From Diabrotica undecimpunctata (Eukaryota > Arthropoda > Insecta > Coleoptera > Chrysomelidae), in the NCBI RefSeq assembly GCF_040954645.1, contig NC_092808.1, positions 119,390,049-119,454,048 on the forward strand: a DNA stretch of 64,000 nt, written 5' to 3'. Under the pieces are notes generated by a model. That model was given only the letters and a program-made list of their open reading frames with translations, was not told the origin of the DNA and searched no databases. Below, in pieces: positions 1 through 11,989 of this stretch. The position numbers were made by a program, and so were the translations under genes. Every line of letters begins with the position of its first letter. The stretch's first letter is position 1.

Positions 1-1885
1 ATTCTACCTCTATTTCTCTTGTTTATTGTCCAGTTTTCGGACCCATATGTCAGGATACTTCTTGTCAGGGTATTATATATTCTCTTTTTTGTCTTTATCG
101 TAATGTTCTTATCCCACAACACTGAGTTTAGTTGTCTTATACAGTTTCTTGTTTGTCTCAGTCTGTTGTTTATATCTTCTTCTGTTGTTCCCTGGTTCGA
201 TATTATGGTTCCTAAATACTTGAATTTATCTGTTTCATTTATTTGTCTTCCCTCGTCTATCTCTAGGTTTCTCATATCCTTGTTTTCTGTTGTTAGGTAT
301 TCGGTTTTCTCTAAGTTTATTTCCATTCCGTTGTTTTTATATTCTTCTTCTAGTTTTCTGAGCATAAAGCTGAGATCTTCTTCATCTTGTGCGATGACTA
401 CTTGATCGTCGGCAAAACTTAAGGTGTATATGTATTCGTCTCTTACTGGTATGCCCATTCCTTCGCACTTTCTCCTCCATGGTTTGAGTGTCTTTTCCAA
501 GAATATTTTAAACAGAGTAGGTAACGTAGCACAGCCTTGTAGAAGTCCTTTTGTCGTCTTAAATGGATTGTAGGCTTTATTTCCACATTTAATAGATACT
601 TTGTTTTCTTTGTATAGTGTTTTAACTGCTTTTATTAGTGTTTGTCGGATTCCGAGATCATTCGTTGCTTCCCATAATTTGACTCTAGGTATTGAGTCAT
701 ATGCTTTCTTTAGATCAACAAAGGCCAGATGGACCGGTCTACCTTTTGCCATTTTCTTCTCTATCAGTTGTTCTAATGTGTACGTATGATCTAGGCATGA
801 TTTTCCTACTGTGAACCCTGCTTGGTCTTCTCCAATTTTTCCTATTATTTCAGTTTCTAGTTTTTCCTTAATAATTTTCCTGTAAAGTCTACCTACCGAC
901 GATATTTTACTAATTCCTCTATAGTTTTCACATTTTTTCCTGTTTCCTTTCTTATTTATGGATGTGATGTATGCTTGTGTCCATTCTGCAGGTATTTCTT
1001 CTCCATTTAGTCCTCTTTCAAACATTCTATGTAGCATGCGGAATAACTTTTCCGTTCCGTTTTTAATTAGTTCGTTTGGTATTCCTCCGGGTCCTTTGGC
1101 TTTTTTGTTCTTCAATGTCTTGATTGCTCTCTTAACTTCTGCCAGGCTTATTTCTATCTGGTCGTATGCCCCATTTCCTGCATGTTCTATATTCTCTTCC
1201 TGAAATTGGGGACGGTTTTCTGTAAGTAGTTCTACGTAGTATTCTTGCCACTCGTTTTCACTAATTTTTCCGATCTGGGTTTTCTCTGTCTTATTTCAAG
1301 TGCTTTTAATATTCGCCATGATTCTGAATTTCTCGTTCCTCCGATATGTCGTTCTATCTCTGTGCATGCTTGTTCCCATCGTTCGTTCTTTTCATTTGTT
1401 ACTCTTTTCTTTACCTCTCTGTTTTTCGCTCTATATAGGTCTAAGTCTTCCTGTTTTTTGGTGTTTAGGTATTTTATGTGTAGTTTTTTCTTTTATTTTA
1501 TGCATTTCAATGTGTCTTCCCTTAATTTGATATTCTGATGGGTGTTCCTTTGGTCGTCTTCTCCAAGAGCTTCTAAGGCCGCTGAAATCAGGCAGGTTTT
1601 TATGTGTTCATGCATTTCATCTAACGTGTCATATCTGAATTCTTCTAGTTTTTGGTCTAGTCTTCTTTTGTATAAATCTTTTATTGATTATTCCTGCAAT
1701 AGATGTAATTTGAGCCTCTTTTCGTTTATTGTCGTTCCCGTTGTAACAATCGATGTATGTTTTTGTTTTGTCCAGATATAGTTATATATAGATCTGTTCC
1801 ACACTCTGCCCCTCTTTTCACTCTGGTGTCTTTCACTTTGATGGAGCTTTTGTGGTTCATGATAATGTAGTCAATAATGGATCAA
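1..1885 (-). mobile_element. Non-LTR retrotransposon fragment, family D (APE endonuclease tail + reverse transcriptase), runs off left edge
   Basis: The minus strand encodes the end of an APE-type endonuclease followed by a LINE reverse transcriptase. At 1885-1790 the reading is IDYIIMNHKSS...RGAECGTD, the C-terminal part of the endonuclease. A linker region (1750-1300) follows, with nonsense codons near 1690 and 1495 and frameshifts near 1780 and 1285. From 1295 down to position 1 a single frame of about 430 codons is open and leaves the window. It holds KAKGPGGIPNELIK (about 1100-1060), NYRGIS (about 920), RT motif A VDLKKAYDSIP (719-687), the catalytic FADD box (416-405), and KYLGTIIS (about 215). 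Catalytic aspartates look intact, but the upstream lesions mean the copy is dead. The left-edge ORFs on the plus strand are antisense shadows. The clade is probably RTE-like; I did not verify it. Confidence 0.85.
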
Positions 1886-2006
1886 TATAATAATACAATA
1901 CATATTAAAATGCAATATTCATAAGTATTTAAAAATGACAATAATATACATAACTTTTCTACTTACGCATGTGTTTAATTTACCATGTAATAATAATAAA
2001 AAAGTC

Positions 2007-2078
2007 TTCTCCGACTGGGAATCGAACCCCGGTCTCCCGCGTGTCAGGCTGGGATACTGACTACTATACCACCGAGGA
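2007..2078 (-). tRNA. tRNA-Asp-like gene with anticodon GAC, probably a pseudogene or tRNA-derived repeat
   Basis: The reverse complement folds as a 72-nt tRNA closest to insect tRNA-Asp as I remember it. The anticodon arm reads CCAGC-CTGACAC-GCGGG, so the anticodon is GAC (Val) where tRNA-Asp has GTC. The T arm reads CGGGG-TTCGATT-CCCAG. Mismatches occur in the anticodon stem (A opposite G), the T stem (G opposite A) and the acceptor (C opposite A), so the molecule is degenerate. A run of T on the transcribed strand just downstream (1998-2003) would end Pol III transcription. No CCA is encoded. It could also be the head of a tRNA-derived SINE. Confidence 0.6.
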
Positions 2079-3924
2079 CATGACACAAACTTATTTCAAA
2101 ATTGACAGTTTTGGGTCATACAGTGATTTATTGAGATTATTATTTTGAAATACAAAAGACTAATATAATTATGAACATTTAATAAATAATACAAATCATA
2201 TCACCTAAATAATAATATTAAAAAATATTTTATTATATAATATAATATTATATGTATGTGTATAATATATAATATTAAATATATATACAAAAGGAACATT
2301 TTTATATTCGAGAGAGGAAGAGAGAGAAAATATATCTTCTGTCTCTCTCTTACTCATTATCTTACATATGTAATGATTTCACAGATTCACTCCCATACAA
2401 ATTTCCAACGGGGAGCGCGCGTATAGAAGTATAACTTCAATATATAAATACATTCTAAATACTAAATCTACATACTTCTACATAACTTGAAAAAGGTATA
2501 AATACAGGTTATACAATCCATAATATTTGAAGACTTCAATATTAAACAAAAGTGTACTTTCTATCTATTCAATAAAAGATTGATTGACTCCATTTTATAT
2601 TTTCTTTTTGATTAGTGCGACCTAGCCAGACTTTTGTAACCAAGCAATAAATTTTCTTTTTAGACCAACCATACATTTTATTTATTTTATGATTTACCTC
2701 TAAATATTTATAAAATTTTTATCTTGGTCTTGTCCATTGTGTCCAGGCGATGATAAATGACGACAATATCCAGCGGAACTCAGAGAATCTACGTGCTATT
2801 TTGTGTTGTGATGGCATAGGATGCCGTATGCATTTTTAACATGTAAAAATTTCGTTTGTTGGACAATAAACTAAAATTGGATATATTCTTTAGGCCATCA
2901 GAAAATTATTAGAAATTTAAAAAGTATCTCTAAGACAATACTATAAATTACAAACAGAAAAAATATATGCCTGTTTTTGGATCATTGGAAGATCCATAAA
3001 CTAATGGATAAAATCACTAATAATCATAATAAATCGGTAATGTTTTATAAAAATTACTATAGAAGAAATAAATAACACAAATCTTATAAATATTAAAGAT
3101 ATCCAATCTCACAAAATTACAAATAGAAAATAAGTTGAATTCAATATTAATAATATAAATTTAATTGGAAAAACTAAATCAAAAATTAAAAAATGATGAT
3201 AAACAATAATATAACACTCAAAAATAAAAAAATTAAATTAATAAAACAAATATTCCAAAATAAAGTTCTTATATTTTTGATACCACATATCAATATTTTA
3301 ATTAAACTATTTAGATAAATAAACTAATTCTGTTAGATCTGCGGATTTATTCTGACGATTCAAGCACAAAATGATTTTTTCTTCAAACGTCAAATAATGA
3401 TGACAATACTTATCTAACTTGATCCTGTCAAAGTTTGATGTCTCCGCCGGCAGCAGTTTTTTTTCCCATTTCTTTACGGCGGAGGGAAAAATGTTGTCAT
3501 GGCAACAATATGAAACATGTCACAAAGCAACAATACAAATGTCATTAACAACAATTAAACATCATTTTTATTTATAGTAATATTAAAAGTACAATTAGTT
3601 AGTGAGGCATTTTCAAAATTGAAACCGTGCAAAAATATTCCCGACTCTTGATACGCATTGGTAATTGTTGATGATCTTGATGGTCGAGAACAACTTTCAG
3701 CAATCATTCCCGATGTTGGCGGCTTGCGAACAACAATAAGCTGTCTTTAATAATTGCAAACAACTGTCAAACAACTGTAACCAGGGAGACGCAAATCCCA
3801 CCGACGACTTAATTATTTTAATTTCTAACATCTAGACGACTTTGATAGTTGTCACAGTTAATTTCGAGTAAAAATAGCGTATGAATTGTACTATTTATGG
3901 TTGAAAATTGCTACGTTTGAAGAA
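2079..3924. other. AT-rich DNA with no recognised gene
   Basis: No coding similarity was recognised on either strand. It holds short GA/CT-rich stretches near 2310-2355 and a GC-richer patch at 3430-3490 around a GCCGG core. Confidence 0.5.
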
Positions 3925-4065
3925 AAAATAGTATATTTTATTCGACAAAGAAGCGACTTTTCTTGACTTGCCCTCTATTACGCGCCGAACGAAGTGAGGC
4001 GCAATATCGGGCGCGTCAAGAAAAGTCATGCTTCTCCGCCTCATAAAGTAATATACTATTATTTT
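3925..4065. repeat. Compact CpG-containing inverted repeat (hairpin or MITE-like)
   Basis: The two arms (about 3925-3988 and 4004-4065) are imperfect reverse complements. Both contain GACTTTTCTTGAC and a TAGTATATT outer segment. The centre, 3982-4002, is itself a hairpin GCGCC...GGCGC. The minus ORF of 65 codons that covers it is explained by the repeat and is not a gene call. Confidence 0.7.
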
Positions 4066-4449
4066 AAATTTAAGCGAGAGGCAAACGTTCAAAAATTGCT
4101 TAAGTTTTAATTGTTTTAAATGTTTATTATGAAAATCTGCACTACTTCTTTAAGCAAAATTTTTTGATTGGGGTGGGGGAACATGTAAATAAGTAAGAAA
4201 AAAGCAAACATTTTTATTTTATAATTTAAAAAAAGTTTTGTATTTAACTCGCAATATCTCGACTCACGACTTATTTTAAAACAATAAACTATAGACATTT
4301 TCGTAAAAACTAAATGTATCCAAAGTATTATTTTTAATACACTCAGATGCAAAAAAAAACGCAACGGCGAAAATTTTGGTCAAATTCAAAGTATTTTAAT
4401 TGTTTCATTTAGCCCTATTTTGATGATTTTTTTAGCACACTGTATACAA
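4066..4449. other. AT-rich stretch, nothing recognised
   Basis: No recognisable protein, RNA or repeat structure was seen. Small ORFs here have no motif. Confidence 0.5.
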
Positions 4450-5720
4450 ATTTACAAATTTTAATTTGGTGTTTGGAGGTAAAATACCTCCTGTGGAATA
4501 TGCCTTGGTTCATGGATGTTAGCTTTTTTATGTTTTCTAGGAAACTCTTTAGAATCACTTAAGTAGTAGAAAGGATAATAAGTATCGTCTAGGTACTTTT
4601 CATTCTCCATTGTCTCCTTATTTGATTTCCAGGTCACTGTACTTGTCGATCTTTTCGTTGTATTTAACAGGCAGATTATTGTTGTTAGGTATCGCCACAT
4701 CGATTAGTGTTGTTTGTTTCGTTAGTTTATTAACTAGTTCGAAATCTAGTCTATTATGCTCTACTGTTTGCTCTGTGAGTTGTAAAGTTGTAGAGTTGTA
4801 GGGTTGTAGCTGCGAGCGTAGTTGTCATTCTCAAGCATACTCTTAGAAACGTATTGATATAACGGAAAATGTTTTGTTTGGAGAAGTCTGAGTTTAAAAG
4901 CTCGCTTGAAGATATCTTGATGAAGGATCTTCCCTAGTGAGTCATGCCGTTCCTTATATGTTTGACATCCATATCGGCATTTGGCATTTTGGATCTGATG
5001 TCTTTGACGATATATTTGAGGTAACTTTTTGATAGTATAACCTGATCGTGAATGACAAGTGATAAACCTTCTGTTTTAGGGAACATCTTTCCTGATGTCA
5101 ACCAATAGTTCGACGCTATATTGTCGACGTAGTCTTCATTGAAATGTGACCCCTGCAGAGGTTTACCCATCCAGATGTGCATTTTTTTGTCCTTAGTAAG
5201 ATGGTGTATGCACATTTCTAGTTCGCTTAGTTTAATCGGTGTGTCTCATCTACTATGCAAATCGCGGGATGTAAAGAAGATGTTTCAGCCTGCGCCCAAA
5301 AGAAGGTTCTTAAATCAGTTATCTGTTTTGCTAATTGCTTACTTAATGCGAGATAATATCGTTCTTTCTATTGCACGAGGATGGTGTTTTTGTGCCTTTG
5401 TGAGGTGTGTTCGTACTTTTCGCTTCAAATTTTTTATATCCAATTTTGTCCATTTAACAATATCAAATGGGTAGCAAAGCGCGGAACATGCGTAGATATT
5501 TAGTGCCTTAAACAATGTTTTACTGTTAAGGTGTGAACGAAGCAGCTATTTTACTCTTTGTATAAACTCCATGGTTACCTCAGTTTTTATTTGTTAATGG
5601 TCAATCTTTCGCGCCTTCTTTATACGAGGTATTTATACATATTATTTTCATCCATGGCCTTGATGTTCTGGCCATTATGATGTTCTTCCCCAAAACTTAT
5701 GAATTTCTTTTTATTATTAT
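4450..5720 (-). pseudogene. C-terminal region of an R2-superclade-like LINE polyprotein, decayed
   Basis: Reading the minus strand from 5720 downward gives, across several frames, the post-RT region of LINEs of the R2/R4/NeSL type. Pieces seen are MYKYL (about 5640); TLFKALNIYACSA...FDIVKWTKLDI (about 5510-5430); GKPLQGSHF (about 5170); FPKTEGLSLVIHDQVI (about 5085-5040); a Cys-containing CRYGCQTY in an alternative frame (about 4970); and finally TLIDVAIPNNNNLPVKYNEKIDKY (split here: TLIDVAIPN, then KYNEKIDKY, about 4710-4640). This order matches the known family layout of RT thumb, zinc-knuckle, then restriction-like endonuclease. Frameshifts and stops are frequent. The RT core itself is absent. 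The assignment rests on motif memory. Confidence 0.7.
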
Positions 5721-5744
5721 TATAATTAATTTATATGCCTCATA

Positions 5745-6885
5745 AGTCATCTCCTAAAATTGTTCCTAAAGATAATTCACAAGAGAATCTACAAGCTGTG
5801 TGAAACTCAAATTTCCCCCAACCAGTTCGGGTTCACAAATGCTGTTGGTACTACAAGGCTTTGATTACATGTCTGGTTGATTACAAAAAAGCGTTTGATC
5901 GAGTATAGCACGCCAAGATGATGCAAATACTAAAATAAGCAGGAATTAACAACCAAGATCTGAAATCAATTAGAAATCTTCACTGGAACCAGACAGCAAA
6001 TCTCAGAGTTGAAGGTGAACACACTGACTATGTGAAAATCATGCGTGGAGTGGGGTAAGACTGTATTTTGTCGCCTCTAATCTGCACTCACCTCAATCTG
6101 TACTCTAAAAGAATATTTATCGAAACTTTGCACGAAACTGAAAAAGGTATTCTACTAAATAGTTACCGGCTAAACAACATCAGATATGCAGATGACACCA
6201 TAGTATTTGCAGACAATTTAGAAGACCTACAAGTTCTTATGAACAAAATCACGTATTACTGTTAACAATATGGACTCAATATAAACGTTAAGAAGACAAA
6301 GCTTATGATAATTAGCAAGTAAAGGATAACAGAAGGTCAACTCTACATCAACCAGTCCCCTGTAGAAAGAGTGACGCACTACAACTACCTCGGCACCATA
6401 ATAAATGAAGAATGGACCAACAACCAGGACAACTCTAAATACAAAAGTAAGAATGCTGCGATGCTACGTCTTCTCTGTTCTTTTTTATGGTGTTGAATCG
6501 TGGACCTTGAATGAAGATATGTGCAGAAAACTGGAGGCATTTGAGATGTTGATATATCGAAGAATACTTAAGATTCCGTGGACTGACCGAGTCCCAAATG
6601 AGGAGGTCCTCAGAAGAATGAATAAGAACCGAGAGGTACTGACCACCATCAAATCTAGAAAGTTACAATTCTTCGGACATATTATGAGAAATGAATCCAT
6701 ACGCTCCTTTAAGCTATCCTACGAGGTCCACAAAAAAGAACATCTTGGTTAAAGAACCTCAGAATCTGGTTCAGTACAACATCTGTGCAGCTTTTCCGCG
6801 CTGCTTCAGATAAGATAAAGATTGCCATGATGATCGCCAACATTCGTAACGGATAGGCACATCAAGAAGAAGAATAATTAATTTA
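5745..6885 (+). mobile_element. Family A (RTE-like) LINE fragment, RT to 3' end
   Basis: The fragment starts in the RT palm (LKIIHKRIYKLCE, about 5757) and runs through motif A VDYKKAFDRV (about 5880), motif B ...CILSPL (about 6062), motif C IRYADDTIVFADN (about 6180-6215), KTKLMIISK and NYLGTII (about 6390). The C-terminal domain follows: FYGVESWTLNEDMCRKLEAF, then VLRRM and GHIMRN. It ends with the recurrent 3' signature GCCAACATTCG-AACGGATAGGCA followed by AAGAAGAAGAA (about 6835-6875). At least six in-frame stops or shifts are present (for example TAG after FDRV, TAA after TYYC), so it is a pseudogene. It is 5'-truncated, as is usual for LINE insertions. Confidence 0.85.
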
Positions 6886-6889
6886 ATTT

Positions 6890-8328
6890 CTTAATAATAT
6901 TATTATTGTGGTTTTATTTTGCATCATTTAAAAGTACTTCTAATTGGTTCTTCTGCTTTCTGTTTTTAATTTAAGCAATTTGGAGTTCTGCTATATTTTT
7001 ACTAATATATCTTTTTATTTACTTCGGTTTAAAATTTACTTTTTTAATCCATCTATTATATATTATCGATGAATATATATACACGATGCAGATATATTTT
7101 TATTTATCATTCATTATTTCATTTAATATATTATTTTCTCTCTTTTATGCTACTACCAATTAATCTTCTTGGAAGTGTAGCGTTAAATTTTAATTTCCAA
7201 TTAAATTGGAATTTTGGAATTTTGCTATATAACATCAAACACATAAAATTACAATTTCATATTTACTGCACAAATTTAATGCATAACATTGGTTAGTTTA
7301 TACGAATCTGAATAATGGATAAGCATGTCTAAATAATGAAATAATTATATCGCCTTCCTTAACTCAACTCCTGTTCAAAACTCGTTTAAATTTCCAGTAA
7401 TGCATAAAATATTTAGTTCGACACTTTCCGCTGCAAAATTTCAACTCGATACCAACTGTCATCCAATTAATTTATTGGATGTGTTCGTAATTTAAGCAGC
7501 GGCGTTGGACTTGAAGTAAACACAGATATACTATCTACTATTAAAGTAAAAATATATGACTTGCTACAAAAATATCATGTAAAAATATAAATTAAAACGT
7601 GCATGCCCGTCCATCCGTCTATCTGTCTTTTTGTCTGTAGGAAAAATCATAGGCACAAATCAATTTCAACCGGTGTTAATAAAGAGGCTAATATCATAAA
7701 AAAATTAAATTCAGTTTTTAATACATGAAACTTAATAATTAAAAATTATTGCGTGCAACTAGTCAATAGGCTGGTTAACATGAATCAATTTTTTTGTGAC
7801 AAATAGAACATGCTGTTCATTATGAACATTATGAACGTAACTATTTTAAAAGCTTACTCTTAAATCATTAAATTCGGCCTGTAAAATTAGATGGGGTTTT
7901 AAGGAACATTTTGGTTCTGGAAATAATGGATCATTGTCTATTTGCTCTTCTTATTGTATGTCATTAGATAGAACCTTAAATATTTTAAGTTTTTCTACAT
8001 CCAAAATCAAAGTCTTTTATTTTGTTGGCAACTCTCAATCAAGTATATATGTATATCACATTATAACGATATAAATAAATAAAACAAATCTTAAAAACGA
8101 ACACTAAACTACGTTTCACACCACGACAATAAGAAAAGTATTATATATTTTGGTTACAGGTGACCGACCAGTGTCGTAGAGTATATGATTGAAACATTTA
8201 TTTGAACTAAATAAATAGATTTTTTTAAATTGTACTTATGTAAATTGTATTTTTGTTTTAATAAAACTTCTTAATTTTATTCAAAAATAAAAAGTTTCGT
8301 GCTATTTGTAAAAGATACATTTATTTAA
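6890..8328. other. AT-rich intergenic stretch
   Basis: Nothing coding was recognised. The 75-codon ORF at 7069-7296 lacks any motif and is low complexity. A short tract CCGTCCATCCGTCTATCTGTC lies near 7608-7630. Confidence 0.5.
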
Positions 8329-8331
8329 TTA

Positions 8332-8707
8332 AGGGGAAAGGCGCCAAATGTCGCCTGGCAAAATTTTCAATGTGTTTTAAATGTATCCATTAGTTTCGAA
8401 TCCGGAGAAAACTAATAAATAATGAAAGATTACATTATTACTGATGGCAGAAAGTCCCTGAAAACTTCTACAATGTTAATTTTAATATGTTATGTAACAG
8501 GGGTGAAAATAAAAAGAAAATATGGTATAATTTTTAATTAAAAATACTGCATGCAAAAGAAACTTTTTATTTATTCTAATAAATATTTCATTCTGCCTTT
8601 AAATTTTTCAAAAATGCTTTTTAGTTTTCTCAGGATTTGAAAAAAAAAATGGATACGTTTAAAACACATTGAACATTTTGACAGACAACATTTTGCGCCT
8701 TTCCCCT
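8332..8707. mobile_element. MITE with ~60-100 bp TIRs and TTA target duplication
   Basis: The ends are inverted copies beginning AGGGGAAAGGCGC. Similarity continues about 63 bp at high identity and more weakly to about 100 bp (shared GAGAAAACTAA). The flanks are TTA (8329-8331) and TTA (8708-8710), which fits a 3-bp duplication as known for PIF/Harbinger. It has no ORF. It lies 60 bp beyond the stop codon of the minus-strand transposase at 8768, so part of that element's end may have been disturbed by it. Confidence 0.8.
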
Positions 8708-8767
8708 TTAATACCTTACGATTACAACTACTATTACTTACCTTATATAATTACAATTAGAAAACTA

Positions 8768-10312
8768 TTAAAATTCAAAATAAATTGGATCAACTTCGAA
8801 ATCCGAGTCGTCTTGAGGGTTAATAATTAGCGGTTGTGTCTCTACGGTAGCATCAATTATGTTATCAAGATCCCACATTTTTTGTTCTTCTATTACATGT
8901 CTTACTGCATCTTTCCAGTTTTGTACTGTAATATGTTGTAAAGACTCGTATAACAATTCACGTACAGCTTATATTTTATATGGCGTATTTTTTCTAGCCA
9001 CATAACTTTTCATTTGTACCCAAATGAGTTCAATTGGATTTATTTCGTAGTGGTAGGGTGGAAGTCTGAGGACTGATGTTTCACCTTTCCGCCATTTTGT
9101 CAACTACGTATTTCTTGTACTTAGATTTGTGTTGCTGGGAATTTTTAACAGTTCTGCTTTTACAAATCCATCTTGGTAAGGCAGATACTTATTCTGCAGC
9201 CAGTCAAGAATATCCTGTTTCTTCCACGCAGTCGTTGGAAGTCTTTCTACTAGTCGTGAATGATAAGGTGCATTATCTAATACTATAATTGAATTTGGTG
9301 GTATGAGTTATATGGGATAGTCTTTTGTGTTTTTGGACTGAAATTCCAACAAACCATGCTGAACAAATCCTTTTTCACTGCCAATGTGAGAAATTATTAA
9401 TCTACTGCCTATACCAGAAGGTGGGGAGATACCAGTAGACCAACCTTCCATAAAGGCTTGCCTGGAGCTTAATATATTTTTATCTAACCAAATTTTTTTT
9501 TAAATATGACCTGAGTTTACCCACGTTTCATCCTGGTAGAATATTGGCCTTTCTTCAGCCCAGAATTTTCGTATGACTCTTAGATAATTCCTTCTCCAAC
9601 ATATTATCTCCTCCCGGTAAATCAAAGTGATTTTCGGTCTGATTTCTCCCACCGGAAATTTAATTTTTTAAAACTTGCCACAATTTAGTTCGTCTGATAT
9701 GAGGCAAATTCGGTTCGTCTCTAACTTCTTGTAAAATTTTGTTTAGGCTTGGTATTTTTTTGTTGAAAAAAAATCCATGAATTTTCCTTCGAATACCATT
9801 TTTGGCAAATTCATCAATTTCAATAGGCTTTTTCCCTCTCTTTAAGTGTTCGTTTATGTTTGGGTTAGCTATACCGTGTTTTTTTCTTTCTGATAGGAAC
9901 CTATAGTTGACTCCCCTACGCCAGTCATGTTGGCACAAATTTCGACTATATTGCGAACAGTGTTAGTGGGATTCTGAGAAACCAGAACATCGTGAACATT
10001 CAGGACAACAGTCTTCTCTCTTGGTGAATAGACAGACTTACTGACTGTACGCAACAGTACCGCTGTAAAACTTGATGATGTTGATGATGAAGCCATCACA
10101 AACAATCCAACAAAACGAGCACGAGCGACAGGTACGTATATGTTCGTAGGTATATGGAATACAAAATCACTCACACACTGCATATAATTCGCAAAAGAAA
10201 TATTCGAGACGCTAATTACTGCCGTAGACGCGTAAACACCGATGAGCCGTAAATTACATGCGATCAAAAACGTACTAAACAATAAAATTGTTTTCGTTCG
10301 TAATAACTTCAC
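8768..10312 (-). pseudogene. DDE transposase (IS630/Tc1-mariner-type, DDE_3-like), broken
   Basis: The minus strand carries a transposase in pieces. The N-terminal part (about 10070-9660) includes REKTVVLNVHDVLVSQNP, then RFLSERKKHGI, KRGKKPIEIDEF and KILQEVRDEPN, consistent with DNA-binding helices before the catalytic domain. The catalytic triad is visible: D1 in QDETWVN (codon 9532-9530), D2 in IVLDNAPYHSR (codon 9277-9275), and E in VLRLPPYHYEINPIELIW (codon 9031-9029). The C-terminal ORF 8956-8768 ends in an acidic tail. Frameshifts and stops lie near 9640, 9500, 9350, 9110 and 8970. I did not find terminal inverted repeats. Confidence 0.8.
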
Positions 10313-10319
10313 CCTTTCA

Positions 10320-11980
10320 AGTTAAGTTTCGAATATCAACTGAACAGACGAGGCACGTGGCCAAAGCCGGCATCTTTATACCCATTATATTATTAAAAAT
10401 TTGGGGAATTCCATCCTAATTATCTTGCAACGAATAGTACCTTCGGATATGAATTCCAGGTTTTCTAGTAAAGTGATTTAACGCGAAGATTAGTATTTAA
10501 ATATCCAAAGAGATAAGGTATTCTTATTTACAAAATTGTTAATAATTAAATTCTTATTTTTATTAATATAATATAATAACCAACATTAGCCGTGAAAACT
10601 TTAATTGTTTTTTGCTAAATATATTAGTATTTAAACATTATTAATATTGACAAACATTTTAAAAAGGAAAATAAATGTAAAACATATTAATTTTAATGAA
10701 TAAACACCTCAGGAACGCCTATGATGATACAAATTTTACGACCGTTTTATGACTTTGAGGCACATTTCGTGCTCTCAACAATTTGTGAACGGATTATATG
10801 TACAAACTTAACTTTTCCTTGAGAACCATCCTGAAATTGACATTGTTAAAAGCGACAAAGGTAACGTAACTGTTGTAATGTGTAATTGTGGAAAGAGGAT
10901 TACCTATAGTCATGAGCTACGTCGCTATTTTTCAATAGCGCTCCTATCTGTGATTGCTATTTTTAAATCGGTGCTATTTTTACTTGGTATTGCCAATGGT
11001 ATTGCGATCGCAGTTTTGTTGCGATCCCATATATCACATAACGGTTAGTAGCAGGTAGCGATATATATTAGCAGCTAAGCTGAACATTATTGGGATAGAA
11101 AGTATGATTGCAGTCTTATTTAATTGTAGGCATCTTATTTATGATCACACATGTTATAGTTACGAAATAAGCAGTGACGGCGAAGGATTATTATTATGAT
11201 AAAAATAATGTTAATGATAATAATAATAATTTATTTCTGAAACAACAAAAAATGATTAAATAAAAATAAAAATATCCACATAAACTTGTAATATACAAAA
11301 TATTTGTGAAAATTATTGTACTTAAATAAAAATATTTCTCTAGAAGAAAACCTGATGCTTAAGAAATAAGTGTTGGTTTTTTTAATTATGTTTGGGTATT
11401 ATTGCGAATCGTTAGTATTTATCATTTTTTATTTTTTAATTTGAAAGTTTCAGGGGAAAATTAGTTATAATTTATCTAATTTTAGCCTCGATATCAGGTT
11501 ATACCTCGATTATATCACTTATTTTACTGTTTTAAATTTTTGGTTAAAACACAATGTTCATTGGTGACAAATTACGATTTTGGTAGTTTTTTTGCGATTT
11601 ACTCAAAACAGCTTATAGGTCAAATGTCTGGTTTTGCATTTATACGCTTCAATTATAAACAATTGAAAAACATGCTTACTTTCGGGTTTCATTTGCAATA
11701 ACTTATTTGTTTATAAACATTTTTTAATTTAGAAAATCTTATTTTAAAAAGAAAATATTTTCAAGAAAGTCGTCTGTTGAATGTTTTTGTCAAGAATGCG
11801 TAGTTTTTTCACAATATTGAAAGTCAAGAAAATAAGCCTCCCAGTATTCGTTGGACAGTTAACAGGTGAACATCGTTCGATAAATCTGTGCCGGGTCCTT
11901 AACTAGTACTATTATCAAATTAATAGGTATTTAATTTTAAAATAAATCAACCGATCTTCAAAAAAGGTAGGATCTAATTA
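10320..11980. other. AT-rich stretch with one small hairpin
   Basis: No gene was recognised. A perfect 7-bp hairpin CGCTATT-tttc-AATAGCG lies at about 10931-10948. The last 100 bp or so may be the 5' leader of the LINE that begins at about 11985. Confidence 0.45.
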
Positions 11981-11989
11981 TTTATTATT

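Noticed and set aside
19..1781. Plus-strand hydrophobic ORFs at the left edge
   Set aside because: They are antisense to the family D LINE, whose minus-strand RT frame explains the region.
9076..9288. Plus-strand 70-codon ORF
   Set aside because: It is the antisense of the DDE transposase catalytic region on the minus strand.
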